Positions 30,391 through 45,822 of a stretch of DNA of 64,000 nt are shown here, in pieces; within the stretch, counting starts at the first letter, position 1; each line of letters begins with the position of its first letter. Origin of the DNA: Pempheris klunzingeri (lineage: Eukaryota > Chordata > Actinopteri > Acropomatiformes > Pempheridae); contig NC_092012.1 of NCBI RefSeq assembly GCF_042242105.1, positions 2,568,970-2,632,969 of the forward strand, written 5' to 3'. The position numbers and the translations under genes are program-made. Below the pieces are notes generated by a model, which did not search any database, had not been told where the DNA came from, and was given only the letters and a program-made list of their open reading frames with translations.

Positions 30391-30453
30391 CGCATGGAGG
30401 AGGAGCCTGAAGCCGAGAACGACGCTGAGGAGGAGGAGGAGGTGGAGAACTGA
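27671..30453 (+). CDS. pole3: DNA polymerase epsilon subunit 3 (CHRAC17)
   Basis: This histone-fold protein pairs with POLE4 in the leading-strand polymerase and with CHRAC1 in chromatin remodelling; it acts in the nucleus. Exons are 27671-27736, 28740-28825, 28975-29093 and 30266-30453, totalling 459 nt, or 152 residues, against 147 in human. Exon 1 encodes [20 protein letters not shown], which is essentially the family N-terminus. The histone fold runs over residues 8-90, with [38 protein letters not shown] and [11 protein letters not shown]. Residues 95-120 are Lys-rich ([18 protein letters not shown]), and the C-terminal tail of about 30 residues is mostly Glu, as in orthologues. The exon 3 donor is GTCAGT, weaker than usual but required by phase. 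Intron 3 hosts a full-length foldback repeat. Confidence 0.97.
28230..28395. repeat. Degenerate dispersed repeat in pole3 intron 1
   Basis: AACGATTAATTAATTATCCAAATAG and CATGACTAATCTTTACAGCTGCA resemble the 'TAATCGATTAGT...GTTGCAGC' end of the common percomorph repeat seen elsewhere in the window. It is strongly diverged, so the assignment is tentative. Confidence 0.4.
29318..30130. mobile_element. Foldback repeat, long form, in pole3 intron 3 (copy 9)
   Basis: It runs from AAACCTGGGCTCTGTTTTTAC and CACATATTTTGAG, through GTAGGTCCACTAAAAATGC, GGAAAGGATCCCTACAGAG and CACCAGACTCCATTCAT, to the mirrored arm (GTCAATGGAGTCTGG) and out to AATAAAAATAGGCTCCAGCTT. A CTCTCTCTCTCTC insertion lies in the left arm. 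The whole element is in the sense intron of pole3 and could fold into a long RNA hairpin when transcribed. Confidence 0.82.
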
Positions 30454-31389
30454 CGAGGCTCCGACGACAAAATGCACTCCCGTCGCCTCCCCGGAGGTCA
30501 TCGCCGGCCGGGCGTGATGCGTTTAAGGGACGCTGGGTCATCACAGAGCCACACACGAACCAACACATCCAGGTTCCCAGTGTGATGAGCTCATTAGAGG
30601 TCAGTCCTGCGTCTTGTGGCGGTGCAGCTTCTGTCTTCCAACCCAACGAACAAAGCACAAAGAAACCACTGCGTCACGCACTTCCTCATCTTTGTCTTGG
30701 TCCATTTTGTATTTTTATTATTATTTTTTTTTTATACGTGTCACCTTTTGATAAAAAGGCTGTAACAGGATTTTTTTGACAGAAATATTCAGTAGTTAGT
30801 TAACCCTAACCCATAGAAAGTTTAATACAAAGACGCCCTCAGTGAACTAGTACTCTGCTAAATGAGCTTTGCAGTCAGTTTACCACTGGAGGGAGTGAGA
30901 ACACAGGCAGCAGACTGACTGCTGTCCCTCTTAGAAAAAGGCTTCGTGAGTCCGTTACACCTTCACACTTGGAAGCACATTCACAGAAACCCTTTTTTTA
31001 ATTTAACAAAATAAGTTCTCGAATGTCTGGATACAAGAAGCCAGAGGCTCATTAAATCACAAACTTCTTGGTCAAAGAACAAGAAAAACAAAAACACCAA
31101 ACTGACCTGAGATCTGACGCTTTTGGTACAAAATCTCAGGCTGGTTTTGAATTTAGGGTTTTTGTGTCTTGTTCTGTAACACGGTGCTTTTTTTTTTGTC
31201 CTGCCCATTGTTTGACAAAATACTAGAAACAAACACTGAACTAAATGTGAGTACTGATTGTCTGTAAGTTCAGACCCGGTAAGAACAGCTGCACCACATT
31301 CGCAGGCCTTTTTCTCTTCCTGATCTGCTGAGTTTTTGAACCGTTTGTACTGTTTTGTAGAATTGTATATGACTGGCTGAGAGTTTCAA

Positions 31390-31395
31390 TAAATA
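31390..31395 (+). terminator. pole3: Polyadenylation signal of pole3
   Basis: AATAAA in GTTTCAATAAATATTTTGT lies about 940 bp past the stop codon. It is the best canonical plus-strand signal downstream, implying a 3' UTR of about 0.95 kb. Confidence 0.6.
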
Positions 31396-31522
31396 TTTTG
31401 TATAAAAAGCAAAGCTGGACTGAATCCTGACTGACCTAAAGCCTCCTCGGGCTGATCTGGGTCCTGCTCTACATGAGAGGCTCTTGTGAACGATGTATCA
31501 GAGTTCGGAATTCTGTGATTGA

Positions 31523-31574
31523 AGTCGGAATTCTGAGAATAGATTCTTAGAATGTTGTCAGAATTCCGACTTTG
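31523..31574. repeat. 15-bp perfect inverted repeat (hairpin)
   Basis: AAGTCGGAATTCTGA and its exact complement TCAGAATTCCGACTT are separated by a loop of about 21 bp. Partial EcoRI-like GGAATTCTG motifs repeat just upstream (31506) and downstream (31583). It may be the core of a decayed foldback element. Confidence 0.7.
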
Positions 31575-31728
31575 GTCTCAGAATTCTAAGGACGTCAGAT
31601 TTAGTTTTAGTCTTTTAAGTCCAAATCTGCAGAAGTGCAGCTGACTGAGTTACATTGACATTTTTCTTAGATTTAGAATGAAATAGTGCCTGTTATGATT
31701 CAGAAGAGATCGGGGTTGTTGAAACATC

Positions 31729-31770
31729 CACGACCTGTCGATGTTAATGCAGAGGATCCACAGGTCGTGG
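31729..31770. repeat. 11-bp perfect inverted repeat (hairpin)
   Basis: CCACGACCTGT and ACAGGTCGTGG are exact complements, about 20 bp apart. The pair lies downstream of the pole3 polyadenylation signal. Function is unknown. Confidence 0.65.
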
Positions 31771-32620
31771 AATAAAGAAAAGCCTCTTCCAGAGGGGAAG
31801 TTGGGGAATTCCGGACTTACATTCACCACACCAATATTTCAGTATTCTTCTGTTCTGGACATTTGTTTAATGCACTTTCTGATGGGCTGTGGTTCCCTGA
31901 AACCTCTGACTCAGATCCTCAGTCACGATTAAGAAACTCACTTCACATCCACAACTGTATTTTTACTAAAATAGTAATAACTGCCAGAGTGACTCACTTC
32001 AGTTATAACTGAGTTGTAGATCTGATGTAGGACATTTTCCCATCAATAATTTTACTGCAAACATCCAGGATGTTGGTGATTGTTTTTAGTTTTGTTCTTG
32101 AGGAATTGAAATACAGATCTGATGTCAGAGTATTAAAACACCTTTTAGTTTAGACTATAAACTTGTAGACGTTCAAATACAATCTCTGCCAGTCAGATTG
32201 TTGGAATAGATCTTGGATTACCATTTTGACTGGGAGAAAAGCTGTTATTCTTAGTTTGAGGTCTACATAAATTACTCTTCTGGTTTTTATCTTGTTTTAT
32301 GTACATTTTAGATTATTAAGTAAATAATTCTGTTCCAGCTGTCTCAAATTGAGACATTACATGAAATCTGATTAAGAAATAAATATGCTCAAATAGCCTA
32401 AATCTGGGTGCATTAAGATCTATATCCTCATCACTTTATGGGACATTTCTGCAATAACAGATGATTACCAGTTTTCAGACCTTTAATGTTGTAGTACTTC
32501 AGTAAATTGGCTTGAAACACTTTTATATCCTGAGGTTTTAAGATTTTATAGTAAAACCTGAGGCTGTAACATCATAAGGAAAAAAGAACAGTTCACAGTA
32601 AGTTCTCACTTCACGAACAC

Positions 32621-32626
32621 TTTATT
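32621..32626 (-). terminator. rpl12: Polyadenylation signal of rpl12
   Basis: Forward TTTATT (AATAAA on the minus strand) lies 10 bp past the stop codon. This gives the very short 3' UTR that is usual for vertebrate ribosomal protein genes. Confidence 0.75.
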
Positions 32627-32635
32627 TGTCCTCAT

Positions 32636-36286
<3,651 letters not shown>

Positions 36287-36401
36287 GTTGATGTCTGGTG
36301 GTGGAGCTCAGTTCAGCTTGGTTGGTGAGGGTGTCGGATGAACCCGGACTCGGGACGACCGATTACTGTTGCACCTTCACCGCTAACGGGGAGGGAGAAA
36401 A

Positions 36402-36454
36402 GACTGAACAGAGGGCCGCGGCGGGCTTTTATACGGCAGCCAAGTCTCGCGAGA
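36402..36454 (-). promoter_or_regulatory. rpl12: rpl12 core promoter: TOP start, TATA box, TCTCGCGAGA
   Basis: On the minus strand the inferred start is the C at 36402 of a pyrimidine tract (CTTTTCTCCCTCCCC), a 5' TOP motif. TATAAAAG lies at 36433-36426, about 31 bp upstream. The 10-bp palindrome TCTCGCGAGA at 36445-36454 follows just upstream. This places the start about 116 bp before the ATG. Confidence 0.75.
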
Positions 36455-36999
36455 GGTGGTGATTCAAATCTCGTGGCGTAGCTTCAATGGATGGATGGAT
36501 TTATTATACATTTAGGTTATTTATTTTGTTAGTTTGCTTAGCTATTTTTAATCAGTGGTAGAAGAAATATCCAGCAAGTAAATTATTAATTAATATTAAT
36601 GACTAATATTAATATCACACAGTAATATGACTTCACTACAAGTAATAATTTGGAGTATTATTAGTATTAAATGTTATTAAAAAAGGAATAATACTAATCA
36701 ACGAATTAAAAGTAAATTAAAATACTCATTGTTTCCTGTCAGAAGTATATAACTGCATAAAATGGAAACCCTCAAGTAAAGTACAAGTACTGCAAACTAC
36801 TTATGTTGCACTAATGTGTATTATGATGACTGTATGCAGTAATAATGTAATCCTCTGAATAATAGAAGCGGAAGATAATACAATGATAGTAACCAATGTT
36901 TTCAGTCCCTCACTGCTGTTCCATAAATTCACCCCTTCAACTGAAATAAGATATGAGGAGTTTTCACGGTTCTCCTCACAATTTCCTCACAAAACCAAG

Positions 37000-37400
37000 A
37001 TGGTGGCGCACATAAATTAGAGATGGCTTAGAAGAGACGCTCCACTTCAGAGTGACTTCCTGTACCTGTAGACAGTCTGTCAACGTGAACAACAGCTGAC
37101 TACAACCTCCACTAAGCTCCAGTCTGACCGTCATTAAAATACTAGGAACAGCTGCTAGCCTGTTGTTGTTGTTGTTGTTAGCTTCCATGCTAACTAGCTG
37201 TGAACCTAAACCCACCTGAGACAGATACAGGAAATAACTCTTCAGTGAAGTGTCTCTTTCCTGTTTCCATGTTAACCAAAGACAAACTAATGTCCTCAGT
37301 GACTCTGAAGCTGTTTCTGATAGAAAGCTGTCACTCTGCACCTGGAGCCTAAAGCTAGTTAGCATGGAAGCTAACAAAAACAGCCTGTCATGTGTCATCT
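37000..37400. repeat. Hairpin-forming repeat with 25-bp perfect arms
   Basis: The arm at 37175-37199 (TTGTTAGCTTCCATGCTAAC...) is exactly complementary to 37353-37377 (...GTTAGCATGGAAGCTAACAA). Looser complementarity continues outward and inward (CTTCAGAGTGACTTCC; GTGACTCTGAAG). It looks like a MITE or foldback unrelated to the main family. Confidence 0.65.
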
Positions 37401-38958
37401 TCAGTTATCAGAGGATCTTTGGCCAAACTAGAGGCTTCAGAGCGACACCGACGGGTGACGTCACCATGGCGACGTACACAACGCAGGGGAGGCTACCTTA
37501 TGACCAACCAATCAGAGGCGGTCTTCGTGAAACGAGTCACTTCTGGCTCCAAACAAAAACCAAGATGGCGACGCCCATGAAGCCGTATTCAGAGCTTCCA
37601 AGATGGCGGCCTACAATCCAACAGGTCACGTCATGGTGGCGACATCCACTTCTCCTGATGACCGAAACAAGTCAGTGTGACAATATATTGGCTCTGCATC
37701 AAAATAAACAAATCCCCTTTGTATTTCTTAATTATATTTATGTTAATTAATGAAAATATTTTCTCAGAAACATAAATTATTCTGATATTTAACTCTAAAA
37801 CTATTAAATCAGCTTGAATTGTATAAACAGACTAATGGCAGCTGCAGTAGAGAGGCAGTATATGATGATTATATTCATTATTGTTGCTATTATATAGTGT
37901 TCTAAGCACTATAATTCAGACTTTTGTGATGGACGTTGCATGTGTTTAAAGGACTTTGAGATGCTGAGAGTTTCGCCGATGCCGGAGAGTTATTTTCTGA
38001 ACTGGTTCATGAACTGAGAGGAGGCCAAAGTGCTGCATGTGGGTGCTGAGTGGATGAACATCCTCCGTAAGGATAATGGGCCTGAAGCTGCATCGCCGAG
38101 CACTCGCTGTAATTTACAGAAAGGTATCATGTCAGTGTGATTGTGTGTGTTTTAACCGCAGGTGTTTGCCACGTCTCCAGGTGGTCGTTAGCTGAATCAC
38201 CACGTCCGTCCGAGCGGCGTGTAGAATAAAACCGACGTTTTCCTGTTTCTGATTCCTGCAGGACTTTTTGACTCAGCGCAGCTCTACAGGAATAGAAACA
38301 GAACACAAGAGGGAGTAAGTGGGTGAGAAGCAGAGATCATCACTGTGGCGCTGTTTAATATGCATCATGAAAATCTGTGAGGATAGTCAGAAATTCACAG
38401 CTCATATTATCAAAGGATAAGCTTTATCTGTGTTTTCAGAAAGTCCTCAACACTTACAGGGAATGTCACGTCTGAATAATCTGTTTCATTAGACGCTATT
38501 TGTTTTTTTTCAAGCTCTAATGCCCAGAAATCCTTTTGTTTTTAATTTGAAATGCTCTTTGCTTTGGTAGAAATGTTCTATTTTTCTGCACTCTGCTGCT
38601 GAGAAGCTGAATATTAAGTTTTCCCTCCTGTTTTATTCTGTCATCTGGTCAGTTTTATGTTGTTTTTAAGTGGTGAAAGTAAAGACAAATAGCCGAGGGA
38701 GATAATACCTGTTGTCTGGCATGATTGTGACTCACCTGTGTAATGTAATGGACACTAAACATGATTTAACGTCGTTTAAACCGCCCTTAAAACACCCAGT
38801 GTTGTTGTTTTTCGGTATGAGGTGGTGCTGAAGTATAAGGTAACATTAAATAGAAATACTCAAGTAAAGTAAAAGTACTTGAGTAACTCTTCACCACTGG
38901 GGCGTGATGAGGACGTGTTATTTAGATTATGGTCCCCACAAGCAAACAGAGACAAACA

Positions 38959-38962
<4 letters not shown>

Positions 38963-38994
<32 letters not shown>
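38963..38994. repeat. (TG)n microsatellite
   Basis: About 16 TG units are preceded by ACATGTATG. There is no gene context. Confidence 0.93.
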
Positions 38995-38996
<2 letters not shown>

Positions 38997-39514
38997 CAGG
39001 GTGAAGGCCAGCTGTTATTTCTGCATAAACAAACTGAGCCCGAAGCAGAACCGGCGAGCCAATGTTGACACACACACTCATGGACACACTCGACAGCTCA
39101 TTTGTTAAACTCTGGGGAATGATTCGATTTCAGGAGAGTTCCTCTCCTCCATCTTTTCGTCCTACTTGACCTTTTCCTTGTGTTTTCCAATCAGCAGCTC
39201 TTCTCCTCTTGTTTCTTCTGTCTGATTTTCTCTGCTGTACAATTTCCTCTATTGATTTTTTTTCTGGAGCCCGGCTACAGTCGGGGGAGTCGGGGGCTCA
39301 GTTCGCAGCTTGTCTCTTTTAACTGGATTCAAAAGAGGAGAACAAATTGTCTTTGGATTTCTGCCACTCATCTGTGTCAATCTATAAGAATCTATCAGCA
39401 TCTACAGGTTCATCAATAGCTACAAAGCCCAGAGCAGCTGATTCATGATTGGGTTTGTGAGAAGGGAGTCGATGACGCAACTTTAATCTCCACTTCATGT
39501 AGTGCAGATCTGAT

Positions 39515-40100
39515 ATTTTTAAACCTCGGTCCTATTTTTTTTAACAGATTTTGGTGTCTAAATGGGCCGGTAGGCGCAAAAAGTGTTGGAATTGGTCCAG
39601 TAGATCACCTCAGGCAGCAGCTACGAAACGGGCTCCTTTGGGGCAACTGCACCTGATCAAAGTAGGTCCACTAAAAGAGCTTGTTTGATCCACTGACAGG
39701 CTCAGATTGTGGAAAGGATCCCTACAGAGACAGAAGAAGATCCTTTTTGTTCAACCACATATCGGCCTCATCAAACACACCAGACTCCATTCACAAAAAC
39801 AGCGATTTAACCTCGCAGAACACAGCAGTTGCTGGTCTACTGCTGCCTTGATCGGTTAGTTTGTTTGTGTTTTTTGTGTCTTACACAGATATTGTGTTGG
39901 ACACGAAAAACTCTTTAACACACAGAAGTCACACAATAATAAAAAACAAACTAATCAATCGAGGCAGCGGTAGATCAGCAGCTCCAGAACTCTACAAGTT
40001 AAAATTACTGTTTTTGTCAATGGAGTCTGGTGGCTTTGGGATCCTTTCCATAATGTTACACTTAGACACTTAGAATAACAATCTGAGCCTGTCAGTGATA
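39515..40100. mobile_element. Foldback repeat, long form, copy 11
   Basis: It starts with TTTTTAAACCTCGGTCC and AGATTTTGGTGTCTAAATG. It includes GTAGGTCCACTAAAAGAGC, CACCAGACTCCATTCAC and the mirrored arm GTCAATGGAGTCTGGTGGC. It closes with GGGATCCTTTCCATAATG and CTGAGCCTGTCAGTG. The right outer arm is incomplete. Confidence 0.78.
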
Positions 40101-40796
40101 CTTTACTTACATTTAGCTTCTAAATGCTTGTGTACATTTAAATAAGAATGATTGCAGGACGATATTGAACTGTATTTTCACAGTGTTGTATTGATACTCA
40201 CACAAAAATACTGAAATAGACACAATATGTATACAAAGTCAGACATGCCAACCCTCACCAGCACTGTTTGGTATGTTGATCTGTTTGTTTGTTTTCCATG
40301 TTGACAAATGGTTTCACTCTCTATTGACTTGAGCTTGTTCAGGTGGAAAACAAAAAACAGGACATCGCTGCGCTGAAACAATCTCCCTTCCCTCTAAGGC
40401 GCTTTAAAGATAAGTCGTTCTTCTTTTATTTTTTGTGTCTGAGCTAAAACATCTGCAGAGATTTGTTTTCCTGACACGGAAAAAAGAAAAGTATCAACAT
40501 TTAAAGGAGATGGATATTTAGAAAACGAGGGATTAGATCTTTACAGATTAAGAGATTACATAACTACAAGTTTGTGAAGACCAATCTGAGTTTTTATTCT
40601 GGCAGGATATCAGGTCTCGTTTTACCGCTAGAAGCCATTTGAGTTGTCAGTCACCTCATGCCCAGAAATTATCATCCATAATTTACTAAAAGTAATTAGT
40701 TAATTTTAGGAATCAATGGACGCTTATTCACTTTCTTACTGACAGTTAGTCGATAAGACAAATAACGCTCACGTCTGTGTTTTAAGTATTGAGCTA

Positions 40797-40905
40797 CAGG
40801 CGGGGGGTGATTAGCTTAGCTTAGCATAAAGACTGGAAGCAGGGGGAAACAGCTAGCCTGGCTCCGTCCACGTTCAGAAACACACCTAAAAACACCTCTA
40901 AAGCT
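40797..40905 (+). repeat. Common percomorph repeat (TTAGCTTAGCATAAAGACTGG type)
   Basis: The core GATTAGCTTAGCTTAGCATA, AAGACTGGAAGCAGGGGGAA and AACAGCTAGCCTGGCTCCGT is a signature I recognise from many percomorph genomes. It is followed by ACACCTCTAAAGCTGAC. It is probably a SINE or MITE fragment, with no coding content. Confidence 0.65.
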
Positions 40906-41094
40906 GACAAATTATAAAATATCGTGTTAGATAGGAACAGAAAATTAAAAACAAAACAAGAAAAAACATCAAAAAACTACAAATGATGGTTTAACAGGGG
41001 GTTATGAGCTATAACTACTTGCTGAAAAGTCCTCTATAAGCAGAAAAAGTCCTTCCTGTGACTTTACTATTATATTTTCTATCATTAGATTATT

Positions 41095-41260
41095 GATCCT
41101 CATCATTGATGGAAAACAACTGTTTAGCATCGAACTGCAGCTGATGGTTATTTTCATTCTGGATTCATCTGCTGATTATTTTCTCCAACAATTCATTGAT
41201 TGTCCAAACCTCAATATTATTAAAAACATATTAAAATTATTAAAATCAGAGGAAAAATGA
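41095..41260. repeat. Dispersed repeat, inverted relative to the copy at 26.2-26.5 kb
   Basis: AACTGCAGCTGATGGTTATT and CATCTGCTGATTATTTTCTC are the reverse complement of sequence near 26450-26510. It is non-coding. Confidence 0.6.
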
Positions 41261-44200
41261 CAAATCTTCACTTAAGAAACATAAACATGATCAAAAATAA
41301 GTTAAAAAAACTATTAAACTGACTTAAATGACATAAATCTCTTTTTTTAAATATTCTTTATTTTAATATTTATTTCTATATTCTTTATTTAAATATTCTT
41401 TATTTCTATATTCTTTATACTCCTTGTTTTCGTACTATTTCTGTTAGTGACACTTTATATCCTTTTCACTTCAACAGTGATCAAATATTATATTTCACAA
41501 GAAAAAAGAAAAGACTCCAAATTGACGGACTAATCCTTTAAGGGGCCCTGCTGTTGAGATGAGGACGTCTGGTTTTGTTTGTTTTGGGGAGAAGTGAACG
41601 GAGCTGTGACTGTTCAGACTTCAGCCGAATGTCTCCTCAATAAAACACCGTGTCCTTGTTCTGGTCCGTCTCCGAGCTCGGCTCAGCTCCATTTATCTCT
41701 GACAGCTCTGGGAAATATCAAATCGCTGCCGTCCCCACAGGATCACCTCCATCCCATCATGCATCTCTTCCCCAAAGATAACAGCGGCGTCCGGCGTCCT
41801 CCTTCTGAAAATTAAAATCTCTAACGGTCGTCTTGTGCTTTGATTCTGTGGTTTTCATGGACTAAATCTTGTCCAGTTTGGTGACGTCGGTCCTGCAGCT
41901 CTTGCAGTTTGGATTTTGTAGTTTTGTGTAGTTTTGTTTTGTAGTTCTGATGTCGCACAACCCGATGTGGCGCCAAAAGCCAAAGCGTGTAATAAACCCG
42001 CTGTTCCACTAGAGAATCTGCGTCAGTTTTGTCCTGAATAAGCATCAAAAATACGTGTTTTCATTCATTAGCCGTGTGATAAACGGGATAATTCACAACG
42101 AGCTGGTTATTATTCCAAAACAAACCCGACAAGGTGACTGAAATCATCCTGAAGTTGTTCTTTGCAGTAATGGCCGCCGCTTACTCTACACAGTTAGGCT
42201 TATTTGAACAAAAGAAATGAACAATTTGACACAAATTACTGACTTGAAAATGATTTTTATTGCTTTTGCTTTCAAACCTGCGTCCATGTCAACGGCCTGT
42301 TATACAGAAATAACAATAATACTACCACTAAGATAAGATAAGACTGATAAGATACAATAACAGTAATAATAATACATAACGTAGTAACTGACCAATCAGA
42401 GTCAAGTGTTCAACAAGGCCAAGTAATAAATATACACCCTCCTGTGATGGAATTTACTTTTACAACACAACAAACATTTTGAATCTTGAATCTTAAATCG
42501 TCTCAAAAGCCCTCGAACACACCGCAGCCCCAACTCAGGAAACTGGACGATCCGAGCAGCACCTGAATGCAGCAATAGTGCAGTAAAATTCAATATTTCT
42601 CTCTGAAACGTTGCAGAGTAAAAGTATAATGTGACACACAAAGCACATTCAGCTCTGTTTACAGGAGGACGCACTCTGTTTAAGACTGTCGAGCAGCTTG
42701 TAAGCCGAGTCGGGTGGCCAAAGGGGGGCAGTTCGTCAATAACCGTAAAAGGACACCTGACCTATATAATCTGATTCCTGTCGGAGGGTTTTCCTCCGCG
42801 GACTTCCTCCCTTTCTTCATCCCATTAGGAGAAACAGGAGACAGACAGGAACGGCACAAACAACACCTGAATGCCAAATGAAGCAGCGCTCACATGTAAC
42901 ATGCTTTATTAATGAAATACAGTTCAGCAGCATTTGGAAGTAGACTTTGGGAGACCCGATAAGGCCGGGATTTGAGGCGGGGGGGTTAATTAACGCGGAG
43001 TGTTTGTGCTGAATCAAGGGTGAGTTATCGGTTGCCCTGCTGCACGGGTCCCCCGGCGCTTTGGTGCAAATTGAGAGAGCAAAGCAATTCCCCAGGAGTC
43101 TGGTTTAATTTCTTCTGCGAGAGATTCCACTGAACCATGTTAACCCCCCCGGCAACGTCAGGAAATTAAGTTGCAAAAGAGGCTTAAGGTTTTCCAAACA
43201 AAATGAAATGAAAGGCCGGCCGTCGTCTTCTTGTCGCCGTGCGGCCGAGAGAACAATATTTCAAAATGTAAATGAGCTGCGGGAGGAGAATTATTTAAGT
43301 GGCTGCTTCCTTGTTGGTATGAGAGATGCGGCGTGAAACAGGAAGTAGTTTAGGACCGAAACATCCCCGTGGAAAGCCAGGGAGTCAGATTAACCTCCTC
43401 CTACTCTGCCTGAACTGTTATCACAACATGTAGGTGCAAACTGTGCAGATTCTCCTCATAAAAAAACATTATTTTTACATCTACCTATAAGTGTTTAGGT
43501 GAATACAGAGGGGGAGGATGTATTCAGGTCCTTTATTTTACTAAAAGCACTAATATTATTATTATATAAGTAAAAGTCCTGCAATGAAAACCTTACAAAA
43601 GTGCAGCAAAATGTTCCCGTCAGTGTTTCCCAGTTTCACCTAATTAATATTCCTGCTGCATTAATGTGTTGTTGCTGCAGATGTTTTAAGGTTGAGCTCA
43701 TTTTATCCTCTCTTCATATCCCGTTGGGTAGTTTAATCTACAGCAAAGCATCATGGGATATAAGATCACCATATGTTTGAGGGAAAGAAAACAAAAACAA
43801 TCCGGCCTGTTTTTCCAGCTGATCCAAGAGGGTTTGAAACGAGGAGGAACTCTTCATCCTCCATCATCATCCTCCATCATCATCATCATTCTTCTGTGGT
43901 TTTCACTGGACAGGAAGTAAAAACTGTGTCATGTGACTGAAAGGTGTTGCAGGACGAGATAAAGCTGCACAAAAAGGGAGAAATACTGATGTAAAGCACG
44001 ATCTGTCCGAACCGGCCGCTCGTTTAAGATGAGATTTTGTTTCCGTTTTTCCGTTTCGGTCACTTTGAGATGCCGTAATCGACGAGGAACAGCTGATGGA
44101 TGACGTTGAAATGAGGAGTTCCGTCCAAAATTTCAGTATAAAAGCTGCTGTCAGTGGTAGCCATCTTGGTTTGTTTCCATGGTGACGGCAAAAGAAGCAC

Positions 44201-44827
44201 ATATTTGACGTAATTGAAGGCGTAATTGCCCTTTAAAAAGGTGATGACATGTCAGTGCTCACAACATGTTGAATACAAGCAAACAAAAAGAAACAAACAA
44301 AAGTTACTGCGGCTTTAAATATCTCAGAAAATACGTAGAATTTAAAATGTCCTCAACTGGGAAGACGTTGAAGGTCATGCGATGTGACTGAAAGCTCCAG
44401 AGCAGCTACTAAAAGGTCTCCGTTAAGGTCAGGACTGAACTTTGGGCCTCTGCTGTGCAGTTGTTTTGTAATTTGCTTCCAATGCAAAAAAAAAAAAAGA
44501 TAAATAAATGCAGTGTTGACCCCAGTGACATCACTGTGACATCATCAGGGTAAACCAGGCGCCTTACTCCCTCGGACTCGGCGAAAAAATGCGCCGAGAG
44601 CCGCCGGAGACTTTACACGCCGCTGTGAGCCGAGGCTGAGCGGTAGCAGGGGTTGTGCTACTGCCCTCTATGTGAGAAATTGGTGGAATGGCCCTTTAAT
44701 ACTCTGGATGATAATCTGTGTTTGTCTGGATCAGCGTGATTCCAAATCCTGTTCACACTTGATTGATTACTGTCTTACTACGTTTTCCCTGCTGCAGGTT
44801 CGTCGTGTCCCAGCATGCTCTCTGGTG

Positions 44828-44872
44828 CCCCCCCCCCCCCCCCCACCCCCCCCCCCCCCCACCCCCACCCCC
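44828..44872. repeat. Poly-C tract
   Basis: Long C runs are interrupted only by single A bases (C-runs of about 14, 14, 5 and 5). The plus strand could form an i-motif and the minus strand a G-quadruplex. It is also a likely site of sequencing or assembly error. Confidence 0.9.
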
Positions 44873-45024
44873 AGCTGGTGGATTATCATGTAATCCCTGA
44901 TATTCATCAGCCCGACAGGTCAGAGGTCGTCTGGTTATAATCGTCGGCTGTGATGTGGATCAAGACGGTTGTTCTGGTCCTGAGGACACGGCGCCAGGTG
45001 TGGAGCGCCGCAGGTAAAACAACC

Positions 45025-45280
45025 ACGCATCGCTGTTCAAATGCACGTCAGTAAGTGAACGCATCACCATTGAAATTTACTTCAGTAAGTGAACGCAACG
45101 CTGTTCAAATTTACTTCAGTAAGCAAACACATCACTGCTCAAATGCACGTCAGTAAGCAAACGCATCACCATTGAAATGTGCATCAGTAAGTGAACGCAT
45201 CATCGTTCAAATTTACTTCAGTAAGTGTTCAAATGCACGTCAGGAAGCGAACGCATCACCCTGCAAATATACATTAACAA
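45025..45280. repeat. 34-bp minisatellite
   Basis: Seven or so units of the type ACGCATCACCATTGAAATTT plus ACTTCAGTAAGTGA follow each other; successive ACGCAT starts at 45025, 45059, 45093 and 45127 are exactly 34 bp apart. Each unit includes CAGTAAGTG, close to a splice-donor consensus. Confidence 0.9.
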
Positions 45281-45822
45281 TCGAAAGCATCATCAAAAAT
45301 GCATTTAAATACGTTTGTCAGTGAATTCATGTAATTAATCTACACTCATGTCAGTTATTCATATTATCATGTGCAAATTACCAATCCAGGATTTATCTCA
45401 TCTCTGCTCCATATCTTTGGTATCAGGTGATTTTATGAACATCTTTGCATGTAAAACCTGTCCTGGAGCTGTTAAACTGAGTCGTACCTGCTGAATAAAA
45501 TAAAAATATTAAATATATGACGAACTTTAAGGATTTCAGATGCAGGTGTTGAGCTCGTCGTCCATGTTTCTGAAGCTTACAGGAGAGTTTATGTGGCGTA
45601 AAACCCTTTGAGAGGAGGTCAGCTGGTGTTCATCAAACTAGACAACCAGCCACAGGAACAAAGGTAAAAAAAAATAAAGCTGTGTGTGTGTGTGGAAATA
45701 AATCCTCATCTCATGAACTAAAACACCAAACATTTGTCACAGAGGTCGAGGACGCCGCCGTCAACGCCGCTGGACGGAAACAACCAGCTGCTTCATGTAA
45801 AGCAGATCATTAATGACATAAT

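Larger units (their letters stand above)
31396..32620. other. Intergenic spacer between convergent pole3 and rpl12
   Basis: This is the tail-to-tail spacer between two converging genes. It contains two short hairpins, listed separately. A 63-codon frame at 31741 has no supporting features. Otherwise I see nothing. Confidence 0.6.

Noticed and set aside
30259-30501. Minus-strand Leu-rich frames at pole3 exon 4
   Set aside because: They are the antisense of the Glu-rich pole3 tail.
42900-43400. Possible conserved regulatory block with TTAATTAAC and AAATTGAGAGAGC words
   Set aside because: The only support is base composition and a few motif-like words, so I mention it in the intergenic entry but do not call it.
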